Position numbers and translations under genes: made by a program. From contig JADDMT010000052.1 in NCBI GenBank assembly GCA_021401465.1, positions 124,001 through 188,000 of the forward strand: DNA of 64,000 bases. The letters run 5' to 3'. Shown in pieces: positions 1-10,368 of this stretch (its first letter is position 1; every line of letters starts with the position of its first letter). The notes beneath the pieces were generated by a model. The model saw nothing but the letters and a program-made list of their open reading frames with translations. It made no database searches and had not been told where the DNA came from. Origin of the DNA: Teratosphaeria epicoccoides. Taxonomy: Eukaryota > Ascomycota > Dothideomycetes > Mycosphaerellales > Teratosphaeriaceae.

Positions 1-1935
1 TTCGAGGACGAAGCGCCCATACCTGACGCAAGTCCACAGTCCAGCCCGGTCGGTCGATCGCCAACTAATTCGCCGTCCCCTCCTGTAGCGAGAGTCTTGA
101 CCGACGCTCGAGAACCGATCGAGCACAATATGGCGCGTGATTCAAGCAAGAAAGTTGCAGCAGTATCACCGCTCAAGCAGATCGAGCAGACTCCCACCAA
201 AGCACCGACTGCTCGCAAACCTCCACAAAGCACCGAAACCCTTGCAAAGGAGGAGGCGGAGTTGCATCTGTTCGATTTCCAATCTGGTACGTTTGTGATG
301 CAAGACACAGACGTACAGGCGAGCGTGTTCGACGTGGGAAAGTGGAAATACTGGCTGCAGATTAGCAGCGAGAGGCAGCAATGGCTGGGTCAAGAGGTAG
401 TCCCAGACATCAATCCTGTCTTCAATTTCGAGTATCTGAGCTTCATCTTCAATCACTACACCGACGATGGCTCCGCCTACTCATGGTTGCTCAAATTCAA
501 GGACCGCGAGACCGAGGAGAGGTTCCAAGAGGGCTTGATGCAGGCGCTGTGGGAACACTTGAATGGAACCAAGTGGCAGAAGGCTGTTAAGGATGCCGAC
601 AGAGACTATGTTCTCGATGCATTCAACGACCTTGTGCTGGACGATGGGACTCGCGATGATGAGCGGGAGCGCGAAGCTGCGGAGGAAGATGAAGAGGAGG
701 AAGACTACTACGAATCCGCAGACGAAGGTCGGCAACGAGAAGAGGAGTATGACGAAGATGAGGACGAGGACGATGTCGATCTCGGCAGAGACGCAGATGG
801 CAACGTCAATAGTCAGCTGGCTGTAGGCGCAAAGGTCGACCGGTCTTTTGTCGTTCGCGGAGACAAGATTGGCGTGTTCAAACATACACCAGACAACCAT
901 CTCGAGTTTACCACATCCATCAACAAAGTGGCGACACCAGGCGGCAAGTCCTTCTCGCCGAAAAAAGTCATGCTGCACGCTGGCGACCGAGACATGATTG
1001 TCCAGAACGGCGACAATCCGAACAATCTCTATCGAATGGATCTCGAGTATGGGAAGATCGTCGATGATTGGAAGGTGCATGACGATATCCCAGTCAACAT
1101 CTTCGCGGGGGAGAATAAATTCGCTCAGACAACGGACGAGCAAACATTCCTGGGTCTGAGCAAGAATGCTCTTTATCGTATTGATCCACGTCTGTCTGGC
1201 AACAAGTTGGTTGACTCTGAGCTAAAGCAATATGTCAGCAACAATGATTTCTCAGCCGCCGCTACGACAGAGAAAGGCTATATCGCCGTCGCATCCAATA
1301 AGGGAGACATTCGCATGTTCGACCGCCTTGGCATCAATGCTAAGACTGCGCTCCCGGCCCTTGGTGATCCTATCATCGGCGTAGACGTCAGTGCTGATGG
1401 GAGATGGGTCCTCGCGACCACGCGCACTTACCTCCTCCTGATTGACGCCCTGCAGAAAGAGGGCAAGAACGAAGGCAAGCTCGGCTTTGAGAAAGCCTTT
1501 GCGAAGGACAGCAAACCGCAGCCTCGTCGTCTGGGTCTCACGCCTTCGCATGTCGCGCAATTCCAGCACGAGACCAAGCAGCCTATTTCTTTTACTCCAG
1601 CCCGCTTCAATACCGGAGAAGGCAAGGACGAGACCACCATCATCACGGCAACCGGTCCGTTCGTGGTGACGTGGAGCATGAAGAAAGTGCTGCAGGGCAG
1701 GAAGGATCCGTACAGCATCAAGAGGTACAGCGAGGAGGTCAAGGCAGATAATTTCCGCTTCGGTTCCGATAAGAACATCGTCGTTGCGCTTCCTAATGAA
1801 GTCGATATGGTTGCGAGGAGAGCACTGCAGAGACCGACGAGGGAAAGTATCATGGCGCCGCCGCAGACGCCGAGGAGGAGTAAAGGACGGGGCAGCTATC
1901 TCAGTAGGAATGAGGTCGTGAACTCGCCTTACTAG
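1..1935 (+). CDS. VID27: VID27 family protein, 5' end outside window
   Basis: The frame is open from base 1 to the TAG at 1933-1935, so the N-terminal part lies upstream of the window; the ATG nearest the edge is internal. At least 644 codons remain, while yeast Vid27 is about 780 residues. Visible are a PH-like stretch (FDFQSGTFVMQDTDV), a long Asp/Glu run coded near 660-780, and then the conserved C-terminal Vid27 region that resembles WD40 blades (VMLHAGDRDMIVQNG, SNKGDIRMFDRLG, DVSADGRWVLATT). Vid27 was linked in yeast to vacuole import and degradation of fructose-1,6-bisphosphatase; its molecular activity is not known. The tail is basic and probably disordered. No intron is seen in this part. 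Family assignment is firm; the role in this fungus is inferred. Confidence 0.9.
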   Translation, partial: FEDEAPIPDASPQSSPVGRSPTNSPSPPVARVLTDAREPIEHNMARDSSKKVAAVSPLKQIEQTPTKAPTARKPPQSTETLAKEEAELHLFDFQSGTFVMQDTDVQASVFDVGKWKYWLQISSERQQWLGQEVVPDINPVFNFEYLSFIFNHYTDDGSAYSWLLKFKDRETEERFQEGLMQALWEHLNGTKWQKAVKDADRDYVLDAFNDLVLDDGTRDDEREREAAEEDEEEEDYYESADEGRQREEEYDEDEDEDDVDLGRDADGNVNSQLAVGAKVDRSFVVRGDKIGVFKHTPDNHLEFTTSINKVATPGGKSFSPKKVMLHAGDRDMIVQNGDNPNNLYRMDLEYGKIVDDWKVHDDIPVNIFAGENKFAQTTDEQTFLGLSKNALYRIDPRLSGNKLVDSELKQYVSNNDFSAAATTEKGYIAVASNKGDIRMFDRLGINAKTALPALGDPIIGVDVSADGRWVLATTRTYLLLIDALQKEGKNEGKLGFEKAFAKDSKPQPRRLGLTPSHVAQFQHETKQPISFTPARFNTGEGKDETTIITATGPFVVTWSMKKVLQGRKDPYSIKRYSEEVKADNFRFGSDKNIVVALPNEVDMVARRALQRPTRESIMAPPQTPRRSKGRGSYLSRNEVVNSPY

Positions 1936-2282
1936 GCAGCTGGGTTGGCGTCATTCGTGGGCTCGGGACACAGTAACACTTTACGACTGAATTGGCAGGC
2001 AGGAGTTCGCGTTTGCAGCGGTCCGTTAGGCAAGCGTTTGGCATGGTGTATTACAACGGCAAGATATCCCTAGGTAGAGCGCTTTCAGTATGTGCTATCG
2101 TCTATAACATGAAACAGGATTCTGGACGATGGTCTAGGCTAAAATACCAGGCGTGCTGCCAAGCGGCCGCGCTTTCCAGATCCGGCCATATGGATCGCGC
2201 CTGCCACACTCAGCATCGGCCTCCTACTGCCAACAGGTGTCGCTAAAGCCAACAATCTATGCAGGTCTGCAACTCTGGAACG
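1936..2282. other. Intergenic spacer between convergent genes
   Basis: This 347-bp spacer separates the 3' ends of VID27 and the next minus-strand gene. It presumably holds both 3' UTRs and polyadenylation signals. I see no gene, repeat or RNA in it. Confidence 0.6.
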
Positions 2283-4382
2283 CTAGTCCCGTCCCTCTCG
2301 TGCTTTCTTCAGCCTAGTCTGTTTCCGCCAAGCCATCTCATCGATCCTGGAGGCCTCATACAGGTCATCGACGGCTTCCTGTATAAGGCGATTGGGAGTC
2401 TCATACGCACTTTTCACTTTGTTCACGTTGCTATTACCATCAGCATTCCTGGCCCGATTCTGTGCAGCAGCAGCAGCTCGAGCCTTTTCATGTGATGCCA
2501 CGAGCTCCAGTCTAAATGCTTCCAGGAAGTCGTCCACAGCACTGCGATGTGTTTTCCTTTGTGATTTGAGGAGGATGTCATTTTTCTGCTTCGCTATTAG
2601 GTCAAGCGGCACTCGCTGCTCGCTGTAGGACGGCGCATCCTGGGCGGACGTGGCGGGTCCGCAAAGAACTGGATCGTCTGTCTGCGGCTCAGTGGGATTC
2701 GAAGGGTAGTCTTGCCTGTTACGATGGAGCTCTGCCTCCACGCACGCTATTAGCGAGTCACGCCAGTCGCAGCCTGGATTCTGGCCCTGAGGTATGACGA
2801 CAGGTGTCTTCAGGTCATCCGGGTTCCTTCCGGTGCACCCGACTGTGCTGGCTGAGTCGTCTGCGTGGCGCCTTTCAGGGCCTTCATATAGGTTGCGCAT
2901 CGTCTCGAGCTTCGACTCAAAGCCCTTGAGTCTCGAGTCGGCCACCGCCTTCTGGATGTCCAGCTGCCTGCTTATATGGTCGATCTTGTCCTCGACATAT
3001 TGTAGAGGGTCACGTGCCGACGCACTCTTGGCGTTGCTGCCGGAGACGTTCTTTGGATGATTGTCCCACAGCCTGATGCCCTTCTCCAATTCTCTGAGAG
3101 GCAGAGCAGCGTTGAAATCGAGCTTATGTGGCTCGATGCCGCGACTTTCTAATTTGCGAGTGAAGTCTGCAGCTTCTTTGAGCAGCGCTCGAGATTCTTC
3201 GACAATCTCTGCAAGAGCGGCTCTGTCTTCCTCGTCGAAGTCGATCTCGCTCGGCATGATCAAGTCTGATGAGGTACCAGCGCTTCCCGCGGGCCTGCTG
3301 TCGTCCAAGCATTGACCATGGTGGCTCAGCTCAGTAGCTTTCTTGCGGTCGCCGTGTCCCTCCATGATGTCCTGTCCTGTGGTACCCTCCAGCTGGAGCA
3401 TCCAATCCTGTTCGAGCTTGCGGAGAGAAGTTTTGGTGGCTTCATCGAGACTTTTCGGTATACGTAGCTTTGGCAAAGCCACTGTGTCATGGTCGCACGG
3501 CTCAAGAAAGCTGTCCTGGTGTCTCGATACCTCGTTCAATTCGCTCCGGAGATCACGAAGTATGTCTTCTAAATTGTTCCGGAGATTGGTCCACCTTGCT
3601 TCATATTTATGCAAGCGCTCGTCCAGTATGTCAGGATACTGATTCCCAGCTTGCTCTGCTCCCGGTCAGTACACACTCCAAGGACGCGACAGGAATAGCA
3701 TACCTCGAATTCGTATCCCCAAGGCATCAATGGTGCCTTCAAACTTGCACTCAGCGGCAAGTCTGATGAGCTCCGCACGATGAGGAACCACCATGATCTC
3801 TTCGTGCCGTCGTCGCACTCGCCACACTCTCCGCCCCTGGCCCGGATGCCACGGCGGACCGATCTCATGAAGCAGCTCCGTTAGAAAGATCCGTGGGATT
3901 CCATGCTCCATAAGTATCAGCACTCGTTCGCGGTTACCGAGCCTCGAATCATACAGCTTGTCGACATGAGTCTTGCCCACGTCTGGCAATCGAGTTCCGT
4001 GTATTGCCAGCATCGCTGCCGTCAGTCCAGCAGGCAGCTTTGGCAACTGGAACGCTGCCTTCCTCGACGCTTGGATCATGTAATCGCCCTCGCATCCCAT
4101 GTTGAGGCTGTTTGTCTTCAGTGACATGCCCTGGTTCAGGAGCGGTGCTGCGATGTGCCTCTCCAGCAGATCTTCATCCTGCCGCGCTTGGCTTGAGAGG
4201 GCGGCTGGTCGATGGTTGTATCGGACTTCCAGCATCGCCTCCAAGATGCGCATGTCGTACTCGGGTGATGCCCAGCCGGCCTTCTCGCGTACTTTCTGAA
4301 AGTCTTCCAGTGCAGTGTTCTGCACTCTTGGCTGCTGAATCGCGTCTACGCAGACGCTTGCTTGGCCCTTGGTGGAAGCCAT
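2283..4382 (-). CDS. Hypothetical protein, two exons, helical/coiled-coil C-terminal half
   Basis: Exons are 4382..3704 and 3655..2283; the 48-nt intron has donor GTATGC and acceptor CAG and keeps the frame, giving 683 residues. The start is the ATG of MASTKGQASVCVD. I do not recognise the family. The first ~225 residues look globular, with a segment that may be a DNA-binding or helicase-like fold only by impression (MEHGIPRIFLTELLHEIGPPW). The second half is charged and helical (ILDERLHKYEARWTNLRNN, KLDFNAALPLRELEKG, YVEDKIDHISRQLDIQKA), suggesting coiled coils, and ends with a Lys/Arg-rich tail. No signal peptide or membrane segment is visible. It lies head-to-tail with THI4 but nothing ties it to thiamine. 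Real gene status is supported by the clean splice and long open frames in both exons. Confidence 0.7.
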
Positions 4383-4692
4383 GTTGAATGTCGATGGGTT
4401 GGATTTCCCTAATTAGTGCTGTGAAGCGATACTATCGATATGTCAAATCAATCCAAGTGGGAGAGTGTTTGTCGATTGTCATGTAGCAGTATGTAAACAA
4501 ATTTTTGAAGGGAAGGTGCGACAAATAAGGCGGTCAGCGTCTCGGCGGTCACATGTCAAGAGGGTACGTGACGGCAGCGTGCGACACTCGAGAAGGAGAA
4601 ACAGATCATACATTTGTATCTGAAATTAATGAGCGTCGCCACATCCGTTCCTCGTCACTGGCATGAGATCGCAGGCGCGTCAAACGACTCGT
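4383..4692. other. Spacer between THI4 3' end and downstream gene
   Basis: The 310 bp hold the THI4 3' UTR and the promoter of the hypothetical gene at 2283-4382. No further element is recognised. Confidence 0.5.
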
Positions 4693-5765
4693 CTACCACT
4701 TGCCACCTTCAGCGCACTCGGCCTTGCGGGTGTCAAACACCTTAAGAGCCTCCTCAGCAGCCTTGACACCGCTGAGAGCCATGGCGCCGAAGGTGGGACC
4801 CATGCGGTTAGCGCCGTCGACCTCAGACAGCTCCATACCGCCGATGATGATACCAGGGGCAATCTCACGAGTGCCCTTGACAATAGCATCCTCAGCGGTG
4901 TTCATGTCGAGACCGCGCATGCCACCGAGAGCGCTCAATGCGTTCATCGAGACGAGACGCTTGGCAGAGAAGGCGCCAAATGGACCGTCGTGTCCGGTAG
5001 TTGAGATAAGGAGAGGTGCGTTGATGGTGTTAGGGTCCATGCCTGTGGGTGTCTGTCAGCTGTGTTTTCCACATCTAATCTAGCCTGGCAACACTAACAA
5101 GACTGGTCATCATGGTGCATAGAAACCAAAGTCCAGTTTGTGACAACACCAGCCACACGGATGCCACCATCAGCAGTCTTGCGGGTAATCAAGTCCTCCA
5201 CTGCGGTGGCGTTGAACAGCTTGACATTTGGGAACTGCAGAACCTTCGACAACACAGTGCTAGTGAAAAGCGCTGCATGCTTAACGACAACGAAATTGCT
5301 CTCGGCACCTTCGTCCTCGTATGGCACACCAATCTCCCGCAAGAAAGCGTCGGCTGGCTTCCTCATGACCATGGCGCTGAAAAGTTGTCCGCCAAGCCAC
5401 GCTCCGCCACCTGGAGCGACACCAGCTTCAACGATTGCGATTTTGAGGTCAGGACGAGCTTTGGCGAGGGTGTAGGCGGCCGAAAGACCGCACGATCCAG
5501 CACCAATGATGACAATGTCGGACTCAGCGTACTGGTCCAAGTCGGCAAAGTAGCGCCTGGTCATGGCACGCGAGACTTGAGACTCGCGGATGGGTGCGAA
5601 CCTGAAGTCAGCCCACTTGCCGGCCATGTCCTCAATGGCCTGGAGCTTGACGGCGCCGCCGACCGGAATGCTGGTGCCATGAGGCAGGTTGGCAATTTTG
5701 GCTGTTGGCGCAGTAGTGTTGATGCCTTTGGTTGGCGGCTCATAAATGGCAGCTGGCGGAGACAT
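4693..5765 (-). CDS. THI4: Thiamine thiazole synthase THI4
   Basis: Exons 5765..5099 and 5042..4693 with a 56-nt intron (donor GTTAGT, acceptor CAG) encode 338 residues, the usual family length. THI4 makes the thiazole half of thiamine from NAD and glycine; in yeast it is a suicide enzyme whose active-site cysteine donates the sulfur. The sequence shows the dinucleotide-binding motif IIGAGSCGLSAAY, the PGGGAWLGGQLF segment, and the C-terminal STTGHDGPFGAF and RMGPTFGAM motifs. The cysteine before MDPNTINAP matches the sulfur-donor cysteine, so the protein is predicted to be the single-turnover type. Its TGC codon is split by the intron. A TPP riboswitch lies in the 5' leader, so expression should fall when thiamine pyrophosphate is plentiful. 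Assignment is very secure. Confidence 0.97.
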
Positions 5766-5849
5766 CTTGATTCTTCTTCACACGATACGGTCGAGATGGA
5801 CACTGTTCTGGTCAGTTGATTCTGCCATGTTGGCTGGACAGGAGCACAT

Positions 5850-5962
5850 GATGCAAGATTCTTTCGCAGGTATTATCCTGAATGATCAAGTTCAGGCCGT
5901 ATGATCTCAGAACGACGTCTGCAGGCCACGCTACGTCCTCTCCCATGGCATGCAGGAGACTT
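5850..5962 (-). promoter_or_regulatory. TPP riboswitch aptamer in THI4 5' leader
   Basis: On the minus strand, about 85 nt or more upstream of the THI4 ATG, the conserved TPP aptamer segments occur in the right order and spacing: CTGAGA (5910..5905) followed by TCATAC, then TGAACTTGATC (5894..5884), then GGATAATACCTGCGAAAG (5878..5861). GGCC blocks flanking the CTGAGA arm can pair as P2. The outer limits (P1) are approximate. In other filamentous fungi THI4 and NMT1 carry this aptamer inside a 5'-UTR intron and TPP binding changes splicing. Between aptamer and ATG there is a CAACTGACC branch-like site followed by CAG, which fits a 3' splice site, and an AAGGTAGCT donor candidate lies near 6142; both splice sites are inference. 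Confidence 0.9.
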
Positions 5963-7063
5963 GGCTTGACGAGGCGGCGTGGAGCATCATTGATCTTTCG
6001 GAATGCGATGAATGCATCGCATCTCGACAAGATCAGTGATGCCCGGCCCCAGCTTCCTGATGCCGCGGGTTGGAAGAGCAGTCATGCCTTCAGAGTGGTC
6101 GAACACCGGCTTTGCATCTTTGTCGACAATCGGTAGCTACCTTGATCATTGTGGGACAACATCCGCAGCGAGCAGAACCGTTTCCGCATCATTGCTCGAG
6201 CGCTCCATCATACCGGTAGGGATGAGGGGTCCTGCGAAGTTATCAGCATGTCTGCTGCCAAGAGTGGCTCTCTCTAGAGTACTTTTTAAGAGCTTCTCTT
6301 TCACTCGGTGACCTATGCAAAATTTTGTTGGAGGGAAGAAGATTCCGAGTGAACGGAAAGGGTTTTCAATGCTTGTGAAGCTATACCTCCGATATCGTGG
6401 TCTACGAGCGGGGAGCTGCGCTCTGCCACTTTGGTGAACCTTGTTGTCCTTCGTGGCCATCGCGGCCCTCCATCTGCAAGAACCGCGCCCACAAATGCGC
6501 GACGGAGGGCTACGAGTTCTCGACAAGTACTTGTCTACTTTCAGTATGCGTGCATCGTGTGCATCATTCAGCAGCTGAGTACTGATTTCAGCACTCGTGC
6601 AGCCTTTCGCAGAGGTGGATTGTGCATGTCACATGTGGTTCAGGTCCCAGGACTCGCAGCCTTCCATGCTGCACAGAGCCGTATTTTGCGCAGGAAGGAT
6701 CCACTGCCTTTTGCAGCATCTTGCCTCTGGGCGTCCAAATTTGGCAACAGCCTATGACGCCGGGCGAATCTGGGGCGATGTAGCTGTGTATCGGACCGCG
6801 TTACTGTACAGTTATTATTATCAAGCGTTGAATCCTTAGGACTCTAAAATACGCACGTCTATAATGTTAAATACGCCTCAAACTAATCTCGTCTTCGGAT
6901 GTCCGAGCGGGATGCCTTGATGCTGAATCCGATGCTGTTCTCTGCCGGTAGCCGATCCTAGACAAGTCATAACTTGCCTACATGCACATGCTCAGAGGCC
7001 AAAAGCCATGAGGTCTCTGACTGCGACTTCCCATCACCACTCCCAACGACAACGGCTGTCTCG
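5963..7063. other. THI4 upstream region and divergent intergenic DNA
   Basis: This 1.1-kb stretch holds the distal THI4 leader and promoter and the promoter of the plus-strand lipocalin-like gene. A minus-strand open frame of 126 codons at 6146-6526 has no recognisable domain and an Arg/Ser-rich composition, so I do not call it a gene. No repeat is evident. Confidence 0.5.
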
Positions 7064-8037
7064 ATGCAGTGTGTTCTTCAGATGCCTGCAGTCGGTGCAA
7101 TGACGTCCCAGTACCTACAGGTACCAAAGGCTCTGCCGCATAGAAAACGCTCCCGTTCAAGATCGCGGCAACGTGATCAGCCTCGCTCGACCGAACTCGT
7201 CGTCGTGCCATCGCCAAAGTCCAGGCCCCAAACGCCGCCAATGCCAGCAGCCGATCCGCATGTGAAACAAACCTCGAATGGCTATGCCAACAGCCATGAG
7301 CCAAGCGACGACCACCCGAATGGCTATACAAACGGTGTTACCCCTTCGCAGCCGGAGACTATTGCCATTACTGAGCAGGATGGAACGAATTACGACGACT
7401 TGAGCGAGGACACGTACACATTGGAGCAACCTCGATTTCCACCTCCGCCAGAACCATTGCGGCAGAGACTCGTTGGAGCATGGAAATTAGAGTCCTATAT
7501 TGCGTACCCGACGCCAGAATCACCGATACAGCGCCCAACATATCCCATGACGAAGAATGTCACGGGCTTCATCATGTACACCCCAGATGGATACATGTCA
7601 GCACAGATGTTGATACCAGGTCAACAGAGCTTCAAGCGTGGTGAAGGAGAAGAACCGCAGTGGGCAGAGGCTGGAAAGAGATTTTTTGCATATAGCGGCC
7701 CGTATTATATCAACAACGAGGGTCCAGGTCGGGAAGAAATCTTGCGGCACACATTCCAGTGCTGCAATCTGCCAGGCTGGATAGGAGATATACAGATACG
7801 AACACACAGGTTCGAAGAGGACGGCCAAGTGCTAGTACTTGGTAGTGAGAATCCCACAGAGATCAAGGTACGTCGCTGACTTCATGAAATGCCGCAGGAA
7901 GGCTGCAGGCTAACCTCACGTTGCAGGGCGACAGGCGCATACCAGTCCTTAAGTGGCGGCGAGCGAAGAACAACGTCGACGCGACGCCTCCGCCCCCGAC
8001 GCCTCAAATCAAAATCAGCGGTCCGGGCGAGCCATGA
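7064..8037 (+). CDS. Lipocalin-like domain protein
   Basis: Exons 7064..7867 and 7927..8037 with a 59-nt intron (donor GTACGT, acceptor TTGCAG) encode about 304 residues. The frame is open back to 6962 but without an ATG, so the first in-frame ATG at 7064 was chosen; 7082 and 7100 are alternatives, and an upstream exon is possible. The N-terminal third is low complexity with an Arg/Ser patch (RKRSRSRSRQR) and Asn/Gly-rich text. The second half carries a lipocalin_5-like beta-barrel domain: LVGAWKLESYIAYP, GFIMYTPDGYMSAQMLIPG, AYSGPYYI and a final RRIPVLKWRRA strand encoded partly in exon 2. Proteins of this family occur in fungi and bacteria, sometimes beside polyketide genes, but no cluster is present here. 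The ligand is unknown. Confidence 0.8.
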
Positions 8038-8415
8038 CAGACATCTGCCATGATGATGACCAGAGATTTCACATTAGCACCACCTTCCAGACTCAGTCAG
8101 TCTGGTCATGATCAGACTGCAAGAAAATTGCAGCTACGACAGTACTACGCACGACAGCATTATCATTATCTAAAGGCACAATACCCATTAGGCATTTCGG
8201 GAGATTATCTCATTCTTTGGTCCTCGGCGGACCCGCATTTTCAGCGACACGGCGTCATCGACTTTTCTGGGATATACCACACATGAGCTTTTTCGAGAGC
8301 AGGACGCTCGGATCTATACAGAAGCAGCCGAACACTATAAAATACCAATGTAGCATGCGCAGGATCGCGCGCTTCCCTAGATTTCCCACTCGCGTCCACA
8401 TTTTCACTCGGGGCA
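8038..8415. other. Spacer between convergent genes
   Basis: The 378 bp separate the lipocalin-like gene from the 3' end of DPH7. No gene or repeat is seen; 3' UTRs are expected. Confidence 0.5.
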
Positions 8416-9954
8416 TCATACTTCGCCAATGTCAATCTGCCACAAACACAGCAGCTTGTCGTAGAAGCTGGTGCTAATCACAGTTTTTAGCCTTCTCCCA
8501 GTCGCAGCAAGTGTCCCGTCGTCTGGTTGAACATCGCTTCCGTAGTTCATACTTCTGTGCTCCTCGAACCTCGCCAGGACGTCAAAGCTCCATTCGCTAT
8601 GCTCGACAGAAGTTGCGTTGGAGTCCGACTTGCGGCTCAGCCGGACTACACGGGAGCCTGCGTGCATACAGCTTGCCAGGATGAACATGCTTCTGAGTAA
8701 TCGTCCGTCAGCTCGCAGGCTCTGTTGCGTCATACGCGTGTTATGCGCGAGGAAAGTTTTGATCAGGCTGTCTTCTACGTGACTGGCACCACTGCATCGT
8801 ACAGCATGGTCCTTCGGCCGAGCAGATCGACCAAGTGTGATGGTCGAGCAACTAGGAATAGGGAATCGGAGAAAGCGACTCGCTGAAAGTGAAGAAGCTC
8901 AGGCACAGCTGTGGGACGCGCAATCTATGCAGGTGATATAAGGGAACATACCCCGACGATTCTTCTCCCATTGATCGGCTTGCCGCGGCTGAAGTCTCGC
9001 CAGCTCCAGCTGCTGAACCCATCAACTTCAACCGCCACACACCACCTTCCAGATTGGTCGCCGCAAGGACGGTCCGGCGACCCCAAAAAGGCACTGATAT
9101 GAGGCGTATATGGTCGTCGTAGCTCCCAGTCACTACAAGATCTGACGTCAAGGGCAGCACTGCCGTCACGCCAGCTTTATGGGACTTGCGGTCGTGCCAA
9201 CCAGTCGACGACTCCGATTCCAGAAGCGTGCGCCGCAGCACCGCATCGTCGCCGCCGGAGAAGATGTCGATTGCATTAAGAGTCGGAGCAAATGCAAGAG
9301 TCCATGCTTCCAGATCATGCTGTGTAACGTCCATTATCTCGAGGTCGTCATCGGCAGACCACAGACTGTCATCAGTCGGGTTCTTGCAGATGCAGACCCT
9401 GCCGTCTGACAGTGTTACCGCTACTACATTCGCTTGGCGCGGGTGCCAGACAAGATCGAGCACGAGAATTGAGGCATCGCAGATTTGCATTTCGCAGACC
9501 CTTTCCAGCTTTGGGCTTTCCTCATCTGCTGCTTGTAGCCGATAGAAGGCCAATGAGCCTGTTGAAGTAGCCGCAGCAAGAATGCTGCCACCTTGATGCT
9601 GTGTCCATTCGATGTCCAGAACGGAGAATGTTGGTGTAAGCTCCGTTGCCACGTGGATACTGCATGCTGTCTGATCAGCCATCTTCAATTTAGAGGCATC
9701 TGATTTCTGGCGCAGACTATTGCTTACATTTCGTTGCCAACGAGCTTGCACAGAATCAGACTGCCGCTTCGCTTTTGCGTCACATCCTTGGCAGCGTCTG
9801 CGGCAGTGCTTTCTGACACAACATTTTGCTGGTCGGCTTTCGGGTGTAGGAAGTACGTCCCAACTACGAAAAGGTCTCGTTTAGTTGGACAGAATGCAAC
9901 ACAGCTCGGTGGAAGGTCGACTGTACGAGAACCAACGGAGTTGATGGAGGTCAT
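8416..9954 (-). CDS. DPH7: Diphthine methyltransferase (methylesterase) DPH7, WD40 protein
   Basis: Exons 9954..9728, 9659..8952 and 8692..8416 encode 403 residues, close to yeast Rrt2/Dph7 (about 390). Intron 1 is 68 nt (GTAAGC...GCAG). Intron 2 is 259 nt (GTATGT, branch GCTGACGG, acceptor CTCAG), unusually long for this window; an extra small exon inside it cannot be excluded. Dph7 removes the methyl ester from methylated diphthine on eEF2 before the final amidation to diphthamide. Visible family marks are an N-terminal LPPSCVAFCPTKRDLFVVGTY blade, LDIEWTQHQGGSILAAATSTG, SGGDDAVLRR, VVTGSYDDHIRLI, ILASCMHAG and the C-terminal NYGSD...ISTSFYDKLLCLW signature of the family. The C-terminal signature makes the assignment firm; the middle exon boundary is the only weak point. 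Confidence 0.88.
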
Positions 9955-10368
9955 GTCGGCATGGAGCAGGATGGAGGAATTTGCGCAACTGCCGCTTTCG
10001 GCCGCGGGTTATGCGTTACATACGTTGCATCTGATATTTACAAGAAGTGCAAGAGAGGTTGGGATCATGATACAGCGCGAAACGCTGCTATCATGACAAG
10101 AATGAACAAGACGGCTATGAGATTGGAACGTACATGGGAAATCGGACTGATCAGATCTCGAAGCCATTCCCTCCGGTTGATCGACTGCGAAGCTATCCGA
10201 ATCACCGCCAACGGCTTCCCTTGTGGTCGCGCTTTTGCGGCTTCCCAGCATCACTGCTACGGTCGTTTGCTTCACGTCCTCTCATTTATGCCAGCCTCTC
10301 TGGCCCAGCATTAGTCAGGCGCCTTGTCTGTAGCAAGCCCCCGCGACAGAGTTTTTTCTTGAGTACCT
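9955..10368. other. DPH7 upstream region
   Basis: The 414 bp upstream of DPH7 presumably contain its promoter. Short open frames on both strands show no recognisable domain. Confidence 0.4.

Noticed and set aside
5112..5819. A 235-codon open frame antisense to THI4
   Set aside because: It lies wholly opposite a certain THI4 exon and shows no domain; it reflects codon bias of the real gene.
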